A DNA stretch of 41,030 bases, from positions 1 to 41,030 of the forward strand of contig JAKJFO010000014.1 in assembly GCA_022704885.1 (NCBI GenBank), read 5' to 3'. The position numbers were made by a program, and so were the translations under genes. This document shows, in pieces, positions 1 to 7,911 of this stretch. The DNA is from Candidatus Rifleibacteriota bacterium. Its GTDB lineage: Bacteria; Riflebacteria; Ozemobacteria; Ozemobacterales; Ozemobacteraceae. Every line of letters starts with the position of its first letter. Position 1 is the first letter of the stretch. The notes under the pieces are model-generated. The model was not told where the DNA came from. It did not search any database and saw only the letters and a program-made list of their open reading frames with translations.

Positions 1-1523
1 TCAACATGGTCACCATCGTTCTGCCGACACTGATGATGATTCTTTCTGTCTCAGACGTGGCCTATGCTTACAATAACTACTGTTTCAATTCGGCCAGAGT
101 TAGAGAGAATCGCGAAGAAGGCCTTGAATACGTCTTTTACGAAGTTCTATCGCCCTGTCTTTTTACCTCGCTGACCAACTTTGCCGGCTTTCTCGCCCTC
201 GTTACCAGCCCGCTCGACGTGCTGCGGGTCTTTGGTGCCTTCGCGGCGTTTGCCTGTATGGCTGAATACGTTGTTTCGATGATCGTTGCCGCCTTTATTC
301 TTGGTCAGATCGAACTTAAGGAAGAAGTGCAGATCAGAAGGCCGTTCGAAGCTCAGGTCGACTGGTGGATGCAGCGCATGCCACGCTACTATGTTCACAT
401 TCTGGTAATTGTCGCGATTCTATCGGTAATGTCTGTATACGGTATCGCAAAATTGCAGGTCGATACATATTCGATGGGCTTTCTGCACGATAGCAATCCG
501 ATCAGAGTCGACAGCGACGCAGTCGAGGCTAACTATGGCAATTATCTGCCGCTCGAAGTGCGTCTGCTGACCGGGCAGAAAGAAGGCGTCAAAAAAGTCG
601 AATTTCTGCGCCGGCTCGATCGAACGATCGAAGATCTTCTGGCAGTTCCTGGCATGGAAAAACCTGCATCGATTCTAGATGTGCTGAAAAAGATGAACGA
701 AGTAATGAGCGACGGGCCGGTTTCAGAAACCTACGTGGTTCCGGCCAGTGATGAGGCAGTCAGCCAGTTGCTGCTGCTCTACGAATCAGACACCGACAAC
801 GACCTTGAATACATGACCGACTATCCTGATTACAGCGAAACCCGCCTGACAATAAGGGTTCCGATGATCAGTGCCGCCGGGCTTTACGAATTTGAACAGA
901 AAACCCAGGCAATTCTCGAGAAAAATTTCGGTGGCAGCACAACCACCTGGAAATTTGGCGGCTATGTTCCTCTTTATGCCCGCATCATCAGCTATGTTAC
1001 CTGGAGTCAGATCAACAGTTTCGCTTCAGCTTTCATTCTGGTGTTTGGTGCCATCTACATTCTTTTTCGGCGCCTTAAAGCCATGTTTCTCGTCATCCTG
1101 CCGAATATTTTTCCCATTCTTTTCACGCTGGGTTTTATGGGCTGGTCTGGCATCAAACTCGATATCGCCTCAGTTACCATTGCGGCAATCGCCATGGGTA
1201 TCGTTGTCGATGACACAATTCATGCGCTTTATCTTTTCTACGATCCTTCAAGATCGAAGTTTGCACCGGTTGAAGCGGTGGTCGATGGTATTCGCGAAGC
1301 CGGCCCGGCTATCGTATCAACCTCGCTGATCTACTCGATCGGCTTTCTCTTTATGGTGTTTGCCAGCATAAAATCAGTCATCTATTTCGGTCTGCTGCTG
1401 TCGATGACGATTATCGTCGCCCTTTTCTGCGAACTGACGATCATGCCGGCGCAGATCTGCCTGCTGAAGCGTTTTCTGGCCGACGATTTTCGCGACGATA
1501 AAATTGACCAGAAGGTTTCTTAA
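1..1523 (+). CDS. RND-superfamily exporter, MMPL type (5'-truncated by window edge)
   Basis: This is the C-terminal part of an RND-superfamily membrane transporter, probably MMPL/hydrophobe exporter-like. The frame is open to the left edge, so the true start lies outside the window; the first in-window ATG is at position 6. The visible protein begins inside the first transmembrane bundle (LPTLMMILSVSDVAYAY, then PCLFTSLTNFAGFLALV). A periplasmic loop of about 180 residues follows (roughly residues 150-335), then a second bundle of about six helices. That bundle carries the acidic motif AMGIVVDDTIHALYLF, the expected position of the proton-relay Asp pair. Family knowledge: these proteins use proton motive force to export lipids or hydrophobic compounds, and an intact member has two such halves. 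The substrate cannot be told. The downstream VTT gene is 30 bp away on the same strand and may be co-transcribed. Confidence 0.85.
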   Translation, partial: NMVTIVLPTLMMILSVSDVAYAYNNYCFNSARVRENREEGLEYVFYEVLSPCLFTSLTNFAGFLALVTSPLDVLRVFGAFAAFACMAEYVVSMIVAAFILGQIELKEEVQIRRPFEAQVDWWMQRMPRYYVHILVIVAILSVMSVYGIAKLQVDTYSMGFLHDSNPIRVDSDAVEANYGNYLPLEVRLLTGQKEGVKKVEFLRRLDRTIEDLLAVPGMEKPASILDVLKKMNEVMSDGPVSETYVVPASDEAVSQLLLLYESDTDNDLEYMTDYPDYSETRLTIRVPMISAAGLYEFEQKTQAILEKNFGGSTTTWKFGGYVPLYARIISYVTWSQINSFASAFILVFGAIYILFRRLKAMFLVILPNIFPILFTLGFMGWSGIKLDIASVTIAAIAMGIVVDDTIHALYLFYDPSRSKFAPVEAVVDGIREAGPAIVSTSLIYSIGFLFMVFASIKSVIYFGLLLSMTIIVALFCELTIMPAQICLLKRFLADDFRDDKIDQKVS

Positions 1524-1553
1524 GTTTGAGCGCAAGGATGATAGAATACCTGA

Positions 1554-2150
1554 ATGCTTGATCCGTTAAAGCGCCATAAAATTTCTGGCATCAGCAATAT
1601 CCGGCAGATGACCGGCGGATTTCTCACACCTTCAACTCTCTCAGCGATTCTGCTGCTGGTCGGTGTGTTTCTCATGTTCTACCTGTACCGCGCGCCTATA
1701 AAGGTCTTTGCCAAAGAGTCGGTCGAGAATTATGGCTTCCCGGCATTGTTCGTGGTCTGCTGGCTGGCGGATGCAATTATCCAGCCGATTCCGCCGGATG
1801 CTGTGGTGTTTGGCACCGCTTTCGGCGGAGCCGACGTCTGGAAGACTGCTTTCGTCGCCGGAGCAGCCAGCGCACTTGGCGGCACGACCGGCTATCTGCT
1901 GGGCAGAATTTTCGGGCCATGGCGTTTCAGACGCCTGTTTGGCTCGAAGTATCTGCGCGGCGGACGCGACCTGTTCCGCGATCATGGTTCGCTTGCGATT
2001 TTTGTCGCGGGGGTCACCCCAATACCCTATTCGGCCGTCTGCTGGATCGGCGGCATTTACCGCATGCCTCTCGGCAAAGTGATGCTTGCCAGCCTGATCA
2101 GCAGAATTCCAAGGTTCATCGCGGTTGCCTGGCTGGCTGATTTTGTCTGA
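1554..2150 (+). CDS. VTT-domain (DedA/YqaA-like) inner-membrane protein
   Basis: A 198-residue polytopic membrane protein of the VTT/SNARE-associated family (DedA, YqaA, TVP38). An N-terminal helix lies at about residues 27-45. The family core follows: a Gly-rich segment (GAASALGGTTGYLLGR, 103-118), the signature TPIPYSAVCWIGG (155-167) and SRIPRF (183-188). Characterised relatives are lipid scramblases or flippases, for example for undecaprenyl phosphate or phosphatidylethanolamine, and they affect envelope homeostasis. The exact substrate here is unknown. The ATG at 1554 has only a distant AAGGA upstream (about 16 nt), so an internal start at Met19 cannot be excluded. It follows the MMPL exporter by 30 bp, which fits an envelope lipid-transport pair. 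Confidence 0.8.
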   Translation: MLDPLKRHKISGISNIRQMTGGFLTPSTLSAILLLVGVFLMFYLYRAPIKVFAKESVENYGFPALFVVCWLADAIIQPIPPDAVVFGTAFGGADVWKTAFVAGAASALGGTTGYLLGRIFGPWRFRRLFGSKYLRGGRDLFRDHGSLAIFVAGVTPIPYSAVCWIGGIYRMPLGKVMLASLISRIPRFIAVAWLADFV

Positions 2151-2184
2151 AGCGCCGCTTTCACAGCGCTTCAGACAATTTGCA

Positions 2185-3432
2185 TCAGCTGGGTGAATCG
2201 GTCCAGTATTCGCGCGGAACCGGGTTGGCGCCTTCCCAGATGATCTGGCGGAAATGAACCGGGTCGGTGTTGCCTTCGGTATTGATGAAGAGAATCTGCG
2301 AATCCTGATTGATGTGCAGGTAGTCGCGCAGTTCGCCGACACAGTTCTCACGCAGAATCGATACGAGAGCGCCGAGAGTCACTGCACCCGATTCGCCCGA
2401 GACGATAAATGGGTCGCCGGCGAGCGGAGTGCCGTAAATGCGCATGCCTTTTGCCGCCACGTAGTCGGGGCAGGTGACGAAACAGCAGGCGGCTTCTTTG
2501 AGAATCTGCCAGGCCACCGGGCTTGGCTCGCCACAGGCCAGACCTGCCATTATTGTGTCGAGCTCGCCGTCGATACGGTGCGGTTTGCCGTCACCAATCT
2601 GCATAGACTGGTAAAGACAGTCGGCGGTCTCTGGCTCGACGACGATGCAGCGCGGCGCATCGCCGGGAAACAGCGCATGATAATAACCGATGACCGAGGC
2701 TGCCAGCGCGCCTACGCCTGCCTGTATGAAAACATGCGTCGGCCGGGTGATGCCCTGACCGGCGAACTGTTCCTGAATCTCGGCCATCATCGTTGTGTAG
2801 CCCTGCATTATCCAGGTTGGAATCTCGGTGTAGCCTTCCCATGAAGTGTCTGAAATCACGGCCCAGTCGTTCTCTTTTGCATCGACCACAATCTGGCGAA
2901 CCGCGTCGTCGTAATTTCCGGCTATGATTTTGACCGTGGCGCCGTAGCTGCGGATCGCGTCGATACGCGGCTTCGAGGTTTCGGCGTGAACGTAGACAAC
3001 GCAGTCATGCTCGAGCTTCTGCGCCGCCCAGGCAATGCCACGGCCGTGATTGCCGTCGGTGGCGGTGGCGAAAGTGATTTTGCCCAGCTTCTGTCTGGTT
3101 TCGGCCGAGGTCAGTTCGGCGTAGGTGAGCTCTTCATCAGCGCCAAGACGTTGTTTGAGATAGCGATAAACCGCGTATGACCCGCCCAGAACTTTGAATG
3201 AGTTCAGCTGCAGCCGCACCGATTCATCTTTTACCCAGATGCCGCCGACGCCGAACATCTGCGCGAGATTGGGCATGGCCAGCAGTGGCGACATCTTGAA
3301 GCCCGGAATCTGTCGATGAAAGCGCCGCGCTTTGCGCGCGACTTCCGGCGAAAACAGCTGCTGGCAAAGTGTCAGATCGGGATTCTTGTGCTGGTTTAAT
3401 ATCCACTTGAGGTCGGGACGAATGTTGTTCAT
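2185..3432 (-). CDS. dpaL: Diaminopropionate ammonia-lyase (YgeX/DpaL-like, PLP fold type II)
   Basis: A 415-residue PLP enzyme matching diaminopropionate ammonia-lyase. It cleaves 2,3-diaminopropionate to pyruvate and two ammonia. The PLP-binding lysine sits in LNSFKVLGGSYA (Lys80). The TDGNHG motif (125-130) carries Asp126, equivalent to the second catalytic acid of the E. coli enzyme. GVGALAASV is the phosphate-binding glycine loop. Length and overall sequence are typical of the family (about 400 residues). The ATG at 3432 has AGGAGA about six bases upstream. It lies 16 bp downstream of the YitT-family gene on the same strand, so the two probably share an mRNA. Threonine dehydratase is the nearest alternative, but the N-terminal layout and the DGNHG context favour DpaL. 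The product would be pyruvate for fermentation plus ammonia. Confidence 0.87.
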   Translation of the reverse strand: MNNIRPDLKWILNQHKNPDLTLCQQLFSPEVARKARRFHRQIPGFKMSPLLAMPNLAQMFGVGGIWVKDESVRLQLNSFKVLGGSYAVYRYLKQRLGADEELTYAELTSAETRQKLGKITFATATDGNHGRGIAWAAQKLEHDCVVYVHAETSKPRIDAIRSYGATVKIIAGNYDDAVRQIVVDAKENDWAVISDTSWEGYTEIPTWIMQGYTTMMAEIQEQFAGQGITRPTHVFIQAGVGALAASVIGYYHALFPGDAPRCIVVEPETADCLYQSMQIGDGKPHRIDGELDTIMAGLACGEPSPVAWQILKEAACCFVTCPDYVAAKGMRIYGTPLAGDPFIVSGESGAVTLGALVSILRENCVGELRDYLHINQDSQILFINTEGNTDPVHFRQIIWEGANPVPREYWTDSPS

Positions 3433-3448
3433 TGTGTTTCTCCTGTCT

Positions 3449-4303
3449 TTACCATTGCGGCTGATTGCCGATGCGATAGCCTATTACTTCGCTCGTCTCG
3501 TTCACCACCAGAAAAGCTTTGGGGTCTTCCCTGAGAACGACCTCCTTGAGCTGGTTGAGCTCGCGCCGGGATACCACGGTGTAGATCATGTTGACCGACT
3601 GCTGCGAAAAGCCGCCGCTGGCGGCGATCAGCGTCGTGCCACGCTGCATTTCGTCGAGAATGTTCTGGTTAATCGTCTTCCATTGCTCGGAAACGATAGT
3701 TACAGCCTTGCGCTGCGACAGGCCGTAAATGGCAAGATCGATCATCTTCGATGAAACGAACATGTAGACGAGGGTGAACAGAGCTTCGTCAAGGCTGAAG
3801 AACAGCGCCGCACCGGTCAGAACGAAGATGTTGAACGACAGAAAAGTCGTGCCGAGCTTGATGCCAAAGCGGTTGGCCAGAAGCACAGAGAGAATATCGG
3901 TGCCGCCGGCCGATCCTTTCGAGCGCAGTATCATGCCCGAGCCGATACCATTGATCAGGCCGGCCAGAATTGCTGAAAGCATCATGTCGTTAACCGCGAT
4001 GCGAAAGTCGATCAGTTCGATGGCTGCAGTATAAAAGGCGGTACCTGCGAGAGACAGCATGAAAAAACGTTTGCCAAGCTGTCGGTAGCCGAAGATGAAT
4101 AGCGGAATGTTGAAGGCAAGATACATCCATGAAATAGGCGCCGCCGGCACAAAACGGTTGATGAACAGTGTAATGCCGGTCAGGCCGCCTGAGAGAAACT
4201 GCTTTGGCACGAGAATACCGTTGACGGCCAGAGCGCAGATGGCTGAGCCAAGTAAAAGGAGAGTGATACTCTTCAGGTTTGAACGAAAGTCTGTCTTTTT
4301 CAT
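3449..4303 (-). CDS. YitT family membrane protein (DUF161/DUF2179)
   Basis: A 284-residue membrane protein with the YitT architecture. About six hydrophobic helices occupy residues 10-195, including the typical NGILVPKQFLSGGLTGI stretch and a glycine-rich GSGMILRSKGSAGGTDIL segment. A soluble C-terminal DUF2179 domain follows (about 215-280), with GTTLIAASGGFSQQSVNMIY and a closing DPKAFLVVNE. The family is widespread; transport of small solutes is suspected but no substrate is established. The ATG at 4303 has an AGAGAAG ribosome site. It is the first gene of a two-gene operon with diaminopropionate ammonia-lyase, which makes an amino-acid transport or efflux role attractive; that is inference from context only. 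Confidence 0.82.
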   Translation of the reverse strand: MKKTDFRSNLKSITLLLLGSAICALAVNGILVPKQFLSGGLTGITLFINRFVPAAPISWMYLAFNIPLFIFGYRQLGKRFFMLSLAGTAFYTAAIELIDFRIAVNDMMLSAILAGLINGIGSGMILRSKGSAGGTDILSVLLANRFGIKLGTTFLSFNIFVLTGAALFFSLDEALFTLVYMFVSSKMIDLAIYGLSQRKAVTIVSEQWKTINQNILDEMQRGTTLIAASGGFSQQSVNMIYTVVSRRELNQLKEVVLREDPKAFLVVNETSEVIGYRIGNQPQW

Positions 4304-4597
4304 TATACTTCTCTGTTATTGTTAAATGCTGCGTTATGCCGCATGATCTGCCGAAAAAGCGCTGCAAAAAGCAGGCAGAACCAGGCTGGCGCCGCGCTTG
4401 TTTCGGCTGGTGAAAAATGGGCGGTGGGTCGGAGAGCGCGTCTGCCGATCAGATTGGATCAGTAGATACGCGGTTCTGGCAGTCGTGAGACATGAAAATC
4501 ACTTCGCCAGATTCTGCTGACAGTAAAAACGGTATACATGGCTATTTCCATTTATGTTGTGATAAAAATAACAGCGACCGAAAATTAACCTACTTAT

Positions 4598-4625
4598 ATT
4601 GTAACTGATTTCGCAAAAAAAGCAA
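4598..4625 (-). promoter_or_regulatory. Candidate sigma-70 promoter upstream of YitT-dpaL
   Basis: Read on the minus strand: -35 TTGCTT at 4625-4620, a 16-bp spacer, and -10 TACAAT at 4603-4598. It lies about 295 bp upstream of the YitT-family start and points toward it. It was judged by consensus match only. Confidence 0.4.
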
Positions 4626-4662
4626 CCCGCCCGCGTCCGGCGTCAGCAATTTCCGGCCAAAA

Positions 4663-4695
4663 TTCTGGACCCTGCAACTGCTCTTCGCTCCGCGC
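4663..4695 (+). repeat. Left copy of 33-bp imperfect direct repeat
   Basis: Begins TTCTGGACCCTGCAACTG and ends CTTCGCTCCGCGC. It matches the segment at 7753-7785 at 29 of 33 positions, in the same orientation. It lies 19 bp beyond the stop codon of the 968-residue minus-strand gene, so the two copies bracket that gene and its promoter. Similarity does not continue on either side. Confidence 0.7.
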
Positions 4696-4714
4696 ATGAA
4701 TGGTGCTGTTCCAT

Positions 4715-7621
4715 TTAAGATTCATCGGGCAGGGGCTTTGGTGTAACTGGGAACTGCTGGCTTTCTTCGGGTGGAAAGTGCTTTTCGAGATTTTTCAGCC
4801 AGGCAAGAAAGTCTTCGGACTCTGCGCCGATGAGGTTTGTCAGTTCTATTGCATCATGTCCCGAAAAATGGCGTAGCGAATACTCGGTCAGAATGCCGAT
4901 TATACCGGGAAGACTGAACAATTCATGCAGGCGGTGATAAAGGGCGCGATAGCGTTTACCTCTGATTTCTGCTTCTTCTGGCGTTTCATGGCGCCATCGC
5001 CAGATTCTTTCGCCGAGTGACGGCTTGTTCAAAAGTAGAAGTCTGAGGCAGGTTTTTCCTCTCGGCGCTCTTGCCCAGATATAAAGGGTGTCGAGCATGG
5101 CAGTTGCTCTTACATTGCGATCTTCAGAGTAAAGATTCGGCAAAATTTCGGTTAAATCGCGTTTGCGCAAAATATAGCGCTGGCTGAACTTTCCGCTGCC
5201 TTCGATCAGGCCGGCCACGGCATCAGACCAGAATTTAGCCTGAACTATGCTTGGAACCCCGATGAGATTGCCGACGTCGGCAAAAACTGTTGCAATCGGC
5301 CATGACAGCACCGAACGGAAAAAGTTGGCTTTGATGACGCTGCGGTCAAAGTTGCGCAGGCGGTTGTGCAGCGAGATGTAAAGCCCGTTGGCAAAGCAGA
5401 TACACAAAAATTTGCTGCTCTCATACATCATTCCCGATTTCAGCCAGGGCCACAGCAAATCGAAGTTGTTTTTGACCAGGCCCATGACCGGCACGCTGAA
5501 ACCTGTCCAGAACAGAGACTGATACGCATTGTCGAAGTTTATATTGTGCAGGCGCCAGCGCTTGAAGTCGGTTCCGGATGATGCAATCAGATCGACGAGA
5601 ACGTTTCGGCTGAAAGTGATTACGAACCAGAGCGCTGCGAACATCGCGCCGATCACGAAATGATCGCTGAACTGAAACAGTGCCATCCAGTAAAGTGCGA
5701 CCGCAAAGCCGATCGACAGACGGTAAAGGTTCTTTAAATCAGGGTTGAGATAGCGCCAGAAACGCTTCAGAGTGATCAACTCGATGACTCTTTCATCACC
5801 GATCTGATTTAGAAGTGGCGGTAACTGCTTGCCCATGCAGATGACGGTTTCCTGGTCGCATTCGTCATGCGACTTCTCATTTGTCCATTTGCCCTGATTG
5901 AGAATCAGGTTGCCGATGGGTCTGGGCAGAATGAAGTGCTTGTCGAGAAAATCCTTTTTTATTCCTGGTGATAGTCTGGAAGAACGAATGAAGCCCATGC
6001 CGGGAATCAATTTGTTGCGACCGCTCGAATCGCTGCCGCAGGTGGGAATGATCGCGCGGATTTGCGTCTCCTCGCAGGCTTTCTGCACCGTCGTGGCTTC
6101 GATATCTGATATCTCCTGCTGCTCAAGAAACTCCAGCAGCTCGGCAGCTGGTCGGTTGTTGAGATAAAAGAGGAATTTGTTGAAGACGATGAGGTCAGAA
6201 GGATTTCGGCCCGCGCTGTCACGCAGATTCATGGTTTCGATGTGAGTGATGTAATGAACATACTCGATTACATGCTTGATCGCATTTTTCAGGCCGATGC
6301 TGACCGGATGCTGAAAGACGACTTTTCCCGGCAGGCTGCGTAAAGAGTCCAGCAGCGGCAGTTCGTCGTCGAATGCGCTGTCGTAATCGACTGAATTGCG
6401 CGATGCCAGATATTTGGCGGCGAGATCGGAGCGTGACAGATGTATGTATGTCTGGCGGCATTCGTGATAGCGTGTGTGAATCGCGTCAAGCTCCCACTGG
6501 CTGAAAATGCCCTTATGAAAGCGTTTTTCGGCAGACATCACCTGTGCTTTGAAATACAGCACCCGGTTGAGAAATACTTTTTTGAAGCGCTCGAAGAGCA
6601 GTTCGCTGAGGTGCTCGCGTGACGGCTGCCCGAATGCGACGATTTTGTGGAGTTCCTGCTCGGTCAGCGGCGCGAACCAGCATGCGCTGTCGCTACTGAA
6701 TTCTTCATTGAGCTTGGGAAGGTGAACCTCATTGAATTGTTTCAGAACTTCAATAATGCACTTGTAGCGGTTTTCGACGTTTTTCTGCAGGCCTTCTCTG
6801 AAGCTGGCGAGGTCTTCCTGATGATCTTTCAAAAATGAGAGCAGATCGCGACTTCGCCGAAAAAGCGGCGGCACATAAAGATAATGTCTGCGGTTGCCAC
6901 CAGGCCCGACACTGAATTCAAAGCCGATTTCTACGGTGATTCCAAGAATTTCTCCGGCCGAGATTGCTTCGCTGATCATATTTTCATCGTCGAGCGAGTT
7001 GTATAGCAGAGTTATGCGCGAAAGCCCCTTGACGAAGGCATCGATCAGCACTCTTGTCGGCGTTTTCCGCCCTTCGGTCGTCGAATCGTGAACATGGTCA
7101 TCCCAGCCGAGATCGAGACTCTTGAGGGGCTTGCCTTCTTCGGGAACTTCAATCAGGCCGTTGTCTTTGAGAAAGCCACGAATGACCGCTTCCTGGCCAA
7201 ATGAGGCGTGGCCGAAATCGGCCATCAATTCCATCTGCCGACGCCGGTCTCCATGAGCCTTTACCGCCTCTTTTATCAGAAAAATCTGCACTCTGGCGGT
7301 GTTGATCGGCATGGTGACGGTTTTTGCATGCATCGATTGTTCGATCAGTGTGTGCAGGGCCTGCAGGCGTATCTGATGGCAGTCGGGGCTGTGCAGCTTG
7401 GCGATTATGATATAAGCTTCGGCCATACTCAGGCGCCGCCGCGCAAATTCTCGGCAGAACCCGCCAGGATGTGAGTTGAAGCGGTGTCCGAGTCGGACTG
7501 GCGGCTCTTCGAGCGTCTGGTTAAGCTTATCGACTATCGAGCTTATCTCTTTGTTGAAGCTTAACAGATGGACGAGGTCGTTGAGATATCCCTTACCTTT
7601 TGCCAGTAATTTGTGTGTCAT
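4715..7621 (-). CDS. Large unknown membrane protein with degenerate PHP-like domain
   Basis: A 968-residue protein I cannot assign to a named family. Residues 170-240 resemble the first half of a PHP phosphoesterase domain: DDHVHDST supplies an HxH pair (His176, His178), followed by an alternating helix/strand stretch and GFEFSVG (Glu235). Residues 430-545 resemble the last half: VVFQHP (His438), then TCGSDSSGR (Asp531), where PHP proteins have GSDAH. The usual central TDH motif is missing (ITLLYNSLDD instead). A helical, charged insert lies between them (about 255-425). About five transmembrane helices follow (roughly 634-650, 655-672, 700-718, 736-750, 768-790), then a soluble tail ending Pro-rich. 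It is a single-gene unit with its own promoter and a leader hairpin, bracketed by direct repeats. Function is unknown; a membrane-bound metal phosphoesterase or a sensor derived from one is inference. Confidence 0.8.
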   Translation of the reverse strand: MTHKLLAKGKGYLNDLVHLLSFNKEISSIVDKLNQTLEEPPVRLGHRFNSHPGGFCREFARRRLSMAEAYIIIAKLHSPDCHQIRLQALHTLIEQSMHAKTVTMPINTARVQIFLIKEAVKAHGDRRRQMELMADFGHASFGQEAVIRGFLKDNGLIEVPEEGKPLKSLDLGWDDHVHDSTTEGRKTPTRVLIDAFVKGLSRITLLYNSLDDENMISEAISAGEILGITVEIGFEFSVGPGGNRRHYLYVPPLFRRSRDLLSFLKDHQEDLASFREGLQKNVENRYKCIIEVLKQFNEVHLPKLNEEFSSDSACWFAPLTEQELHKIVAFGQPSREHLSELLFERFKKVFLNRVLYFKAQVMSAEKRFHKGIFSQWELDAIHTRYHECRQTYIHLSRSDLAAKYLASRNSVDYDSAFDDELPLLDSLRSLPGKVVFQHPVSIGLKNAIKHVIEYVHYITHIETMNLRDSAGRNPSDLIVFNKFLFYLNNRPAAELLEFLEQQEISDIEATTVQKACEETQIRAIIPTCGSDSSGRNKLIPGMGFIRSSRLSPGIKKDFLDKHFILPRPIGNLILNQGKWTNEKSHDECDQETVICMGKQLPPLLNQIGDERVIELITLKRFWRYLNPDLKNLYRLSIGFAVALYWMALFQFSDHFVIGAMFAALWFVITFSRNVLVDLIASSGTDFKRWRLHNINFDNAYQSLFWTGFSVPVMGLVKNNFDLLWPWLKSGMMYESSKFLCICFANGLYISLHNRLRNFDRSVIKANFFRSVLSWPIATVFADVGNLIGVPSIVQAKFWSDAVAGLIEGSGKFSQRYILRKRDLTEILPNLYSEDRNVRATAMLDTLYIWARAPRGKTCLRLLLLNKPSLGERIWRWRHETPEEAEIRGKRYRALYHRLHELFSLPGIIGILTEYSLRHFSGHDAIELTNLIGAESEDFLAWLKNLEKHFPPEESQQFPVTPKPLPDES

Positions 7622-7657
7622 GTGCTTATTGTCTGGACTTTCTAAAACCGGTATACG

Positions 7658-7688
7658 AAAAAACTGTTGCCCGCCGCGCAGGCAACAG
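7658..7688 (-). terminator. Terminator-like hairpin in the leader of the 968-residue gene
   Basis: Read on the minus strand: CTGTTGCC, a 9-nt loop, GGCAACAG, then six T. This is a standard intrinsic terminator shape. It lies about 14 nt after the predicted transcription start and 37 nt before the start codon. No minus-strand gene lies directly upstream for it to terminate, so an attenuator or an abundant short RNA is possible. Confidence 0.6.
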
Positions 7689-7708
7689 CAGTTTCATTTA
7701 CCTCAAAT

Positions 7709-7737
7709 ATTATAACTCCCGGTTAACTGTTGTGCAA
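7709..7737 (-). promoter_or_regulatory. Strong sigma-70-type promoter of the 968-residue gene
   Basis: Read on the minus strand: -35 TTGCAC at 7737-7732, a 17-bp spacer, and a perfect -10 TATAAT at 7714-7709. Predicted start of transcription is near 7702. It lies just inside the right-hand direct repeat (7753-7785). Confidence 0.6.
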
Positions 7738-7752
7738 CTTTTCATTTCGCTT

Positions 7753-7785
7753 TTCTGGATCCTGCAACTGCGCTTCGCTTAGCGC
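7753..7785 (+). repeat. Right copy of 33-bp imperfect direct repeat
   Basis: Begins TTCTGGATCCTGCAACTG and ends CTTCGCTTAGCGC; the mate is at 4663-4695. This copy also folds: CTGCGC (7768-7773) can pair with GCGCAG (7782-7787), and an outer TTCTGG can pair with CCAGAA near 7804-7809. The left copy has lost most of the inner stem. Confidence 0.7.
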
Positions 7786-7875
7786 AGGAGAATATAGGCG
7801 ATGCCAGAATCCCATGGTCTCTGTTGATGCTGGCTTTTTAACTCACCGGGAATTGCTGTTGAAGTTGCGGGCGGG

Positions 7876-7904
7876 TTTACCTGGTAGCGCTGTTGTGCTA
7901 GACT
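7876..7904 (+). promoter_or_regulatory. Candidate extended -10 promoter giving a leaderless S-component mRNA
   Basis: -35 TTTACC at 7876-7881, a 17-bp spacer, and -10 TAGACT at 7899-7904 preceded by TGC (extended -10). The predicted transcription start is about 7911, next to the ATG at 7912. The start codon has no Shine-Dalgarno sequence, which fits a leaderless message. Confidence 0.4.
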
Positions 7905-7911
7905 TGCAGCC

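Larger units (their letters stand above)
4304..4714. other. 411-bp intergenic region with possible long leader for the YitT-dpaL operon
   Basis: No convincing protein gene lies here. The minus strand carries a candidate sigma-70 promoter at 4598-4625. If it is used, the YitT-dpaL mRNA would have a leader of nearly 300 nt. That leader could encode a 26- or 30-residue peptide from two in-frame ATGs (around 4540-4553), but neither has a good ribosome site, so the peptide is not called. The left copy of the 33-bp direct repeat is at 4663-4695. I do not recognise a known riboswitch class. Confidence 0.5.

Noticed and set aside
4540..4553. A 26-30-residue ORF in the YitT leader
   Set aside because: There is no ribosome site, and the codon pattern is no better than chance for this region.
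4715..7621. Resemblance of the membrane module to the large membrane proteins called site-specific recombinase (Gcr/SpecificRecomb)
   Set aside because: Only length, the presence of helices and a GNL-type stretch agree; I cannot align motifs, and the flanking repeats alone do not make it a recombinase.
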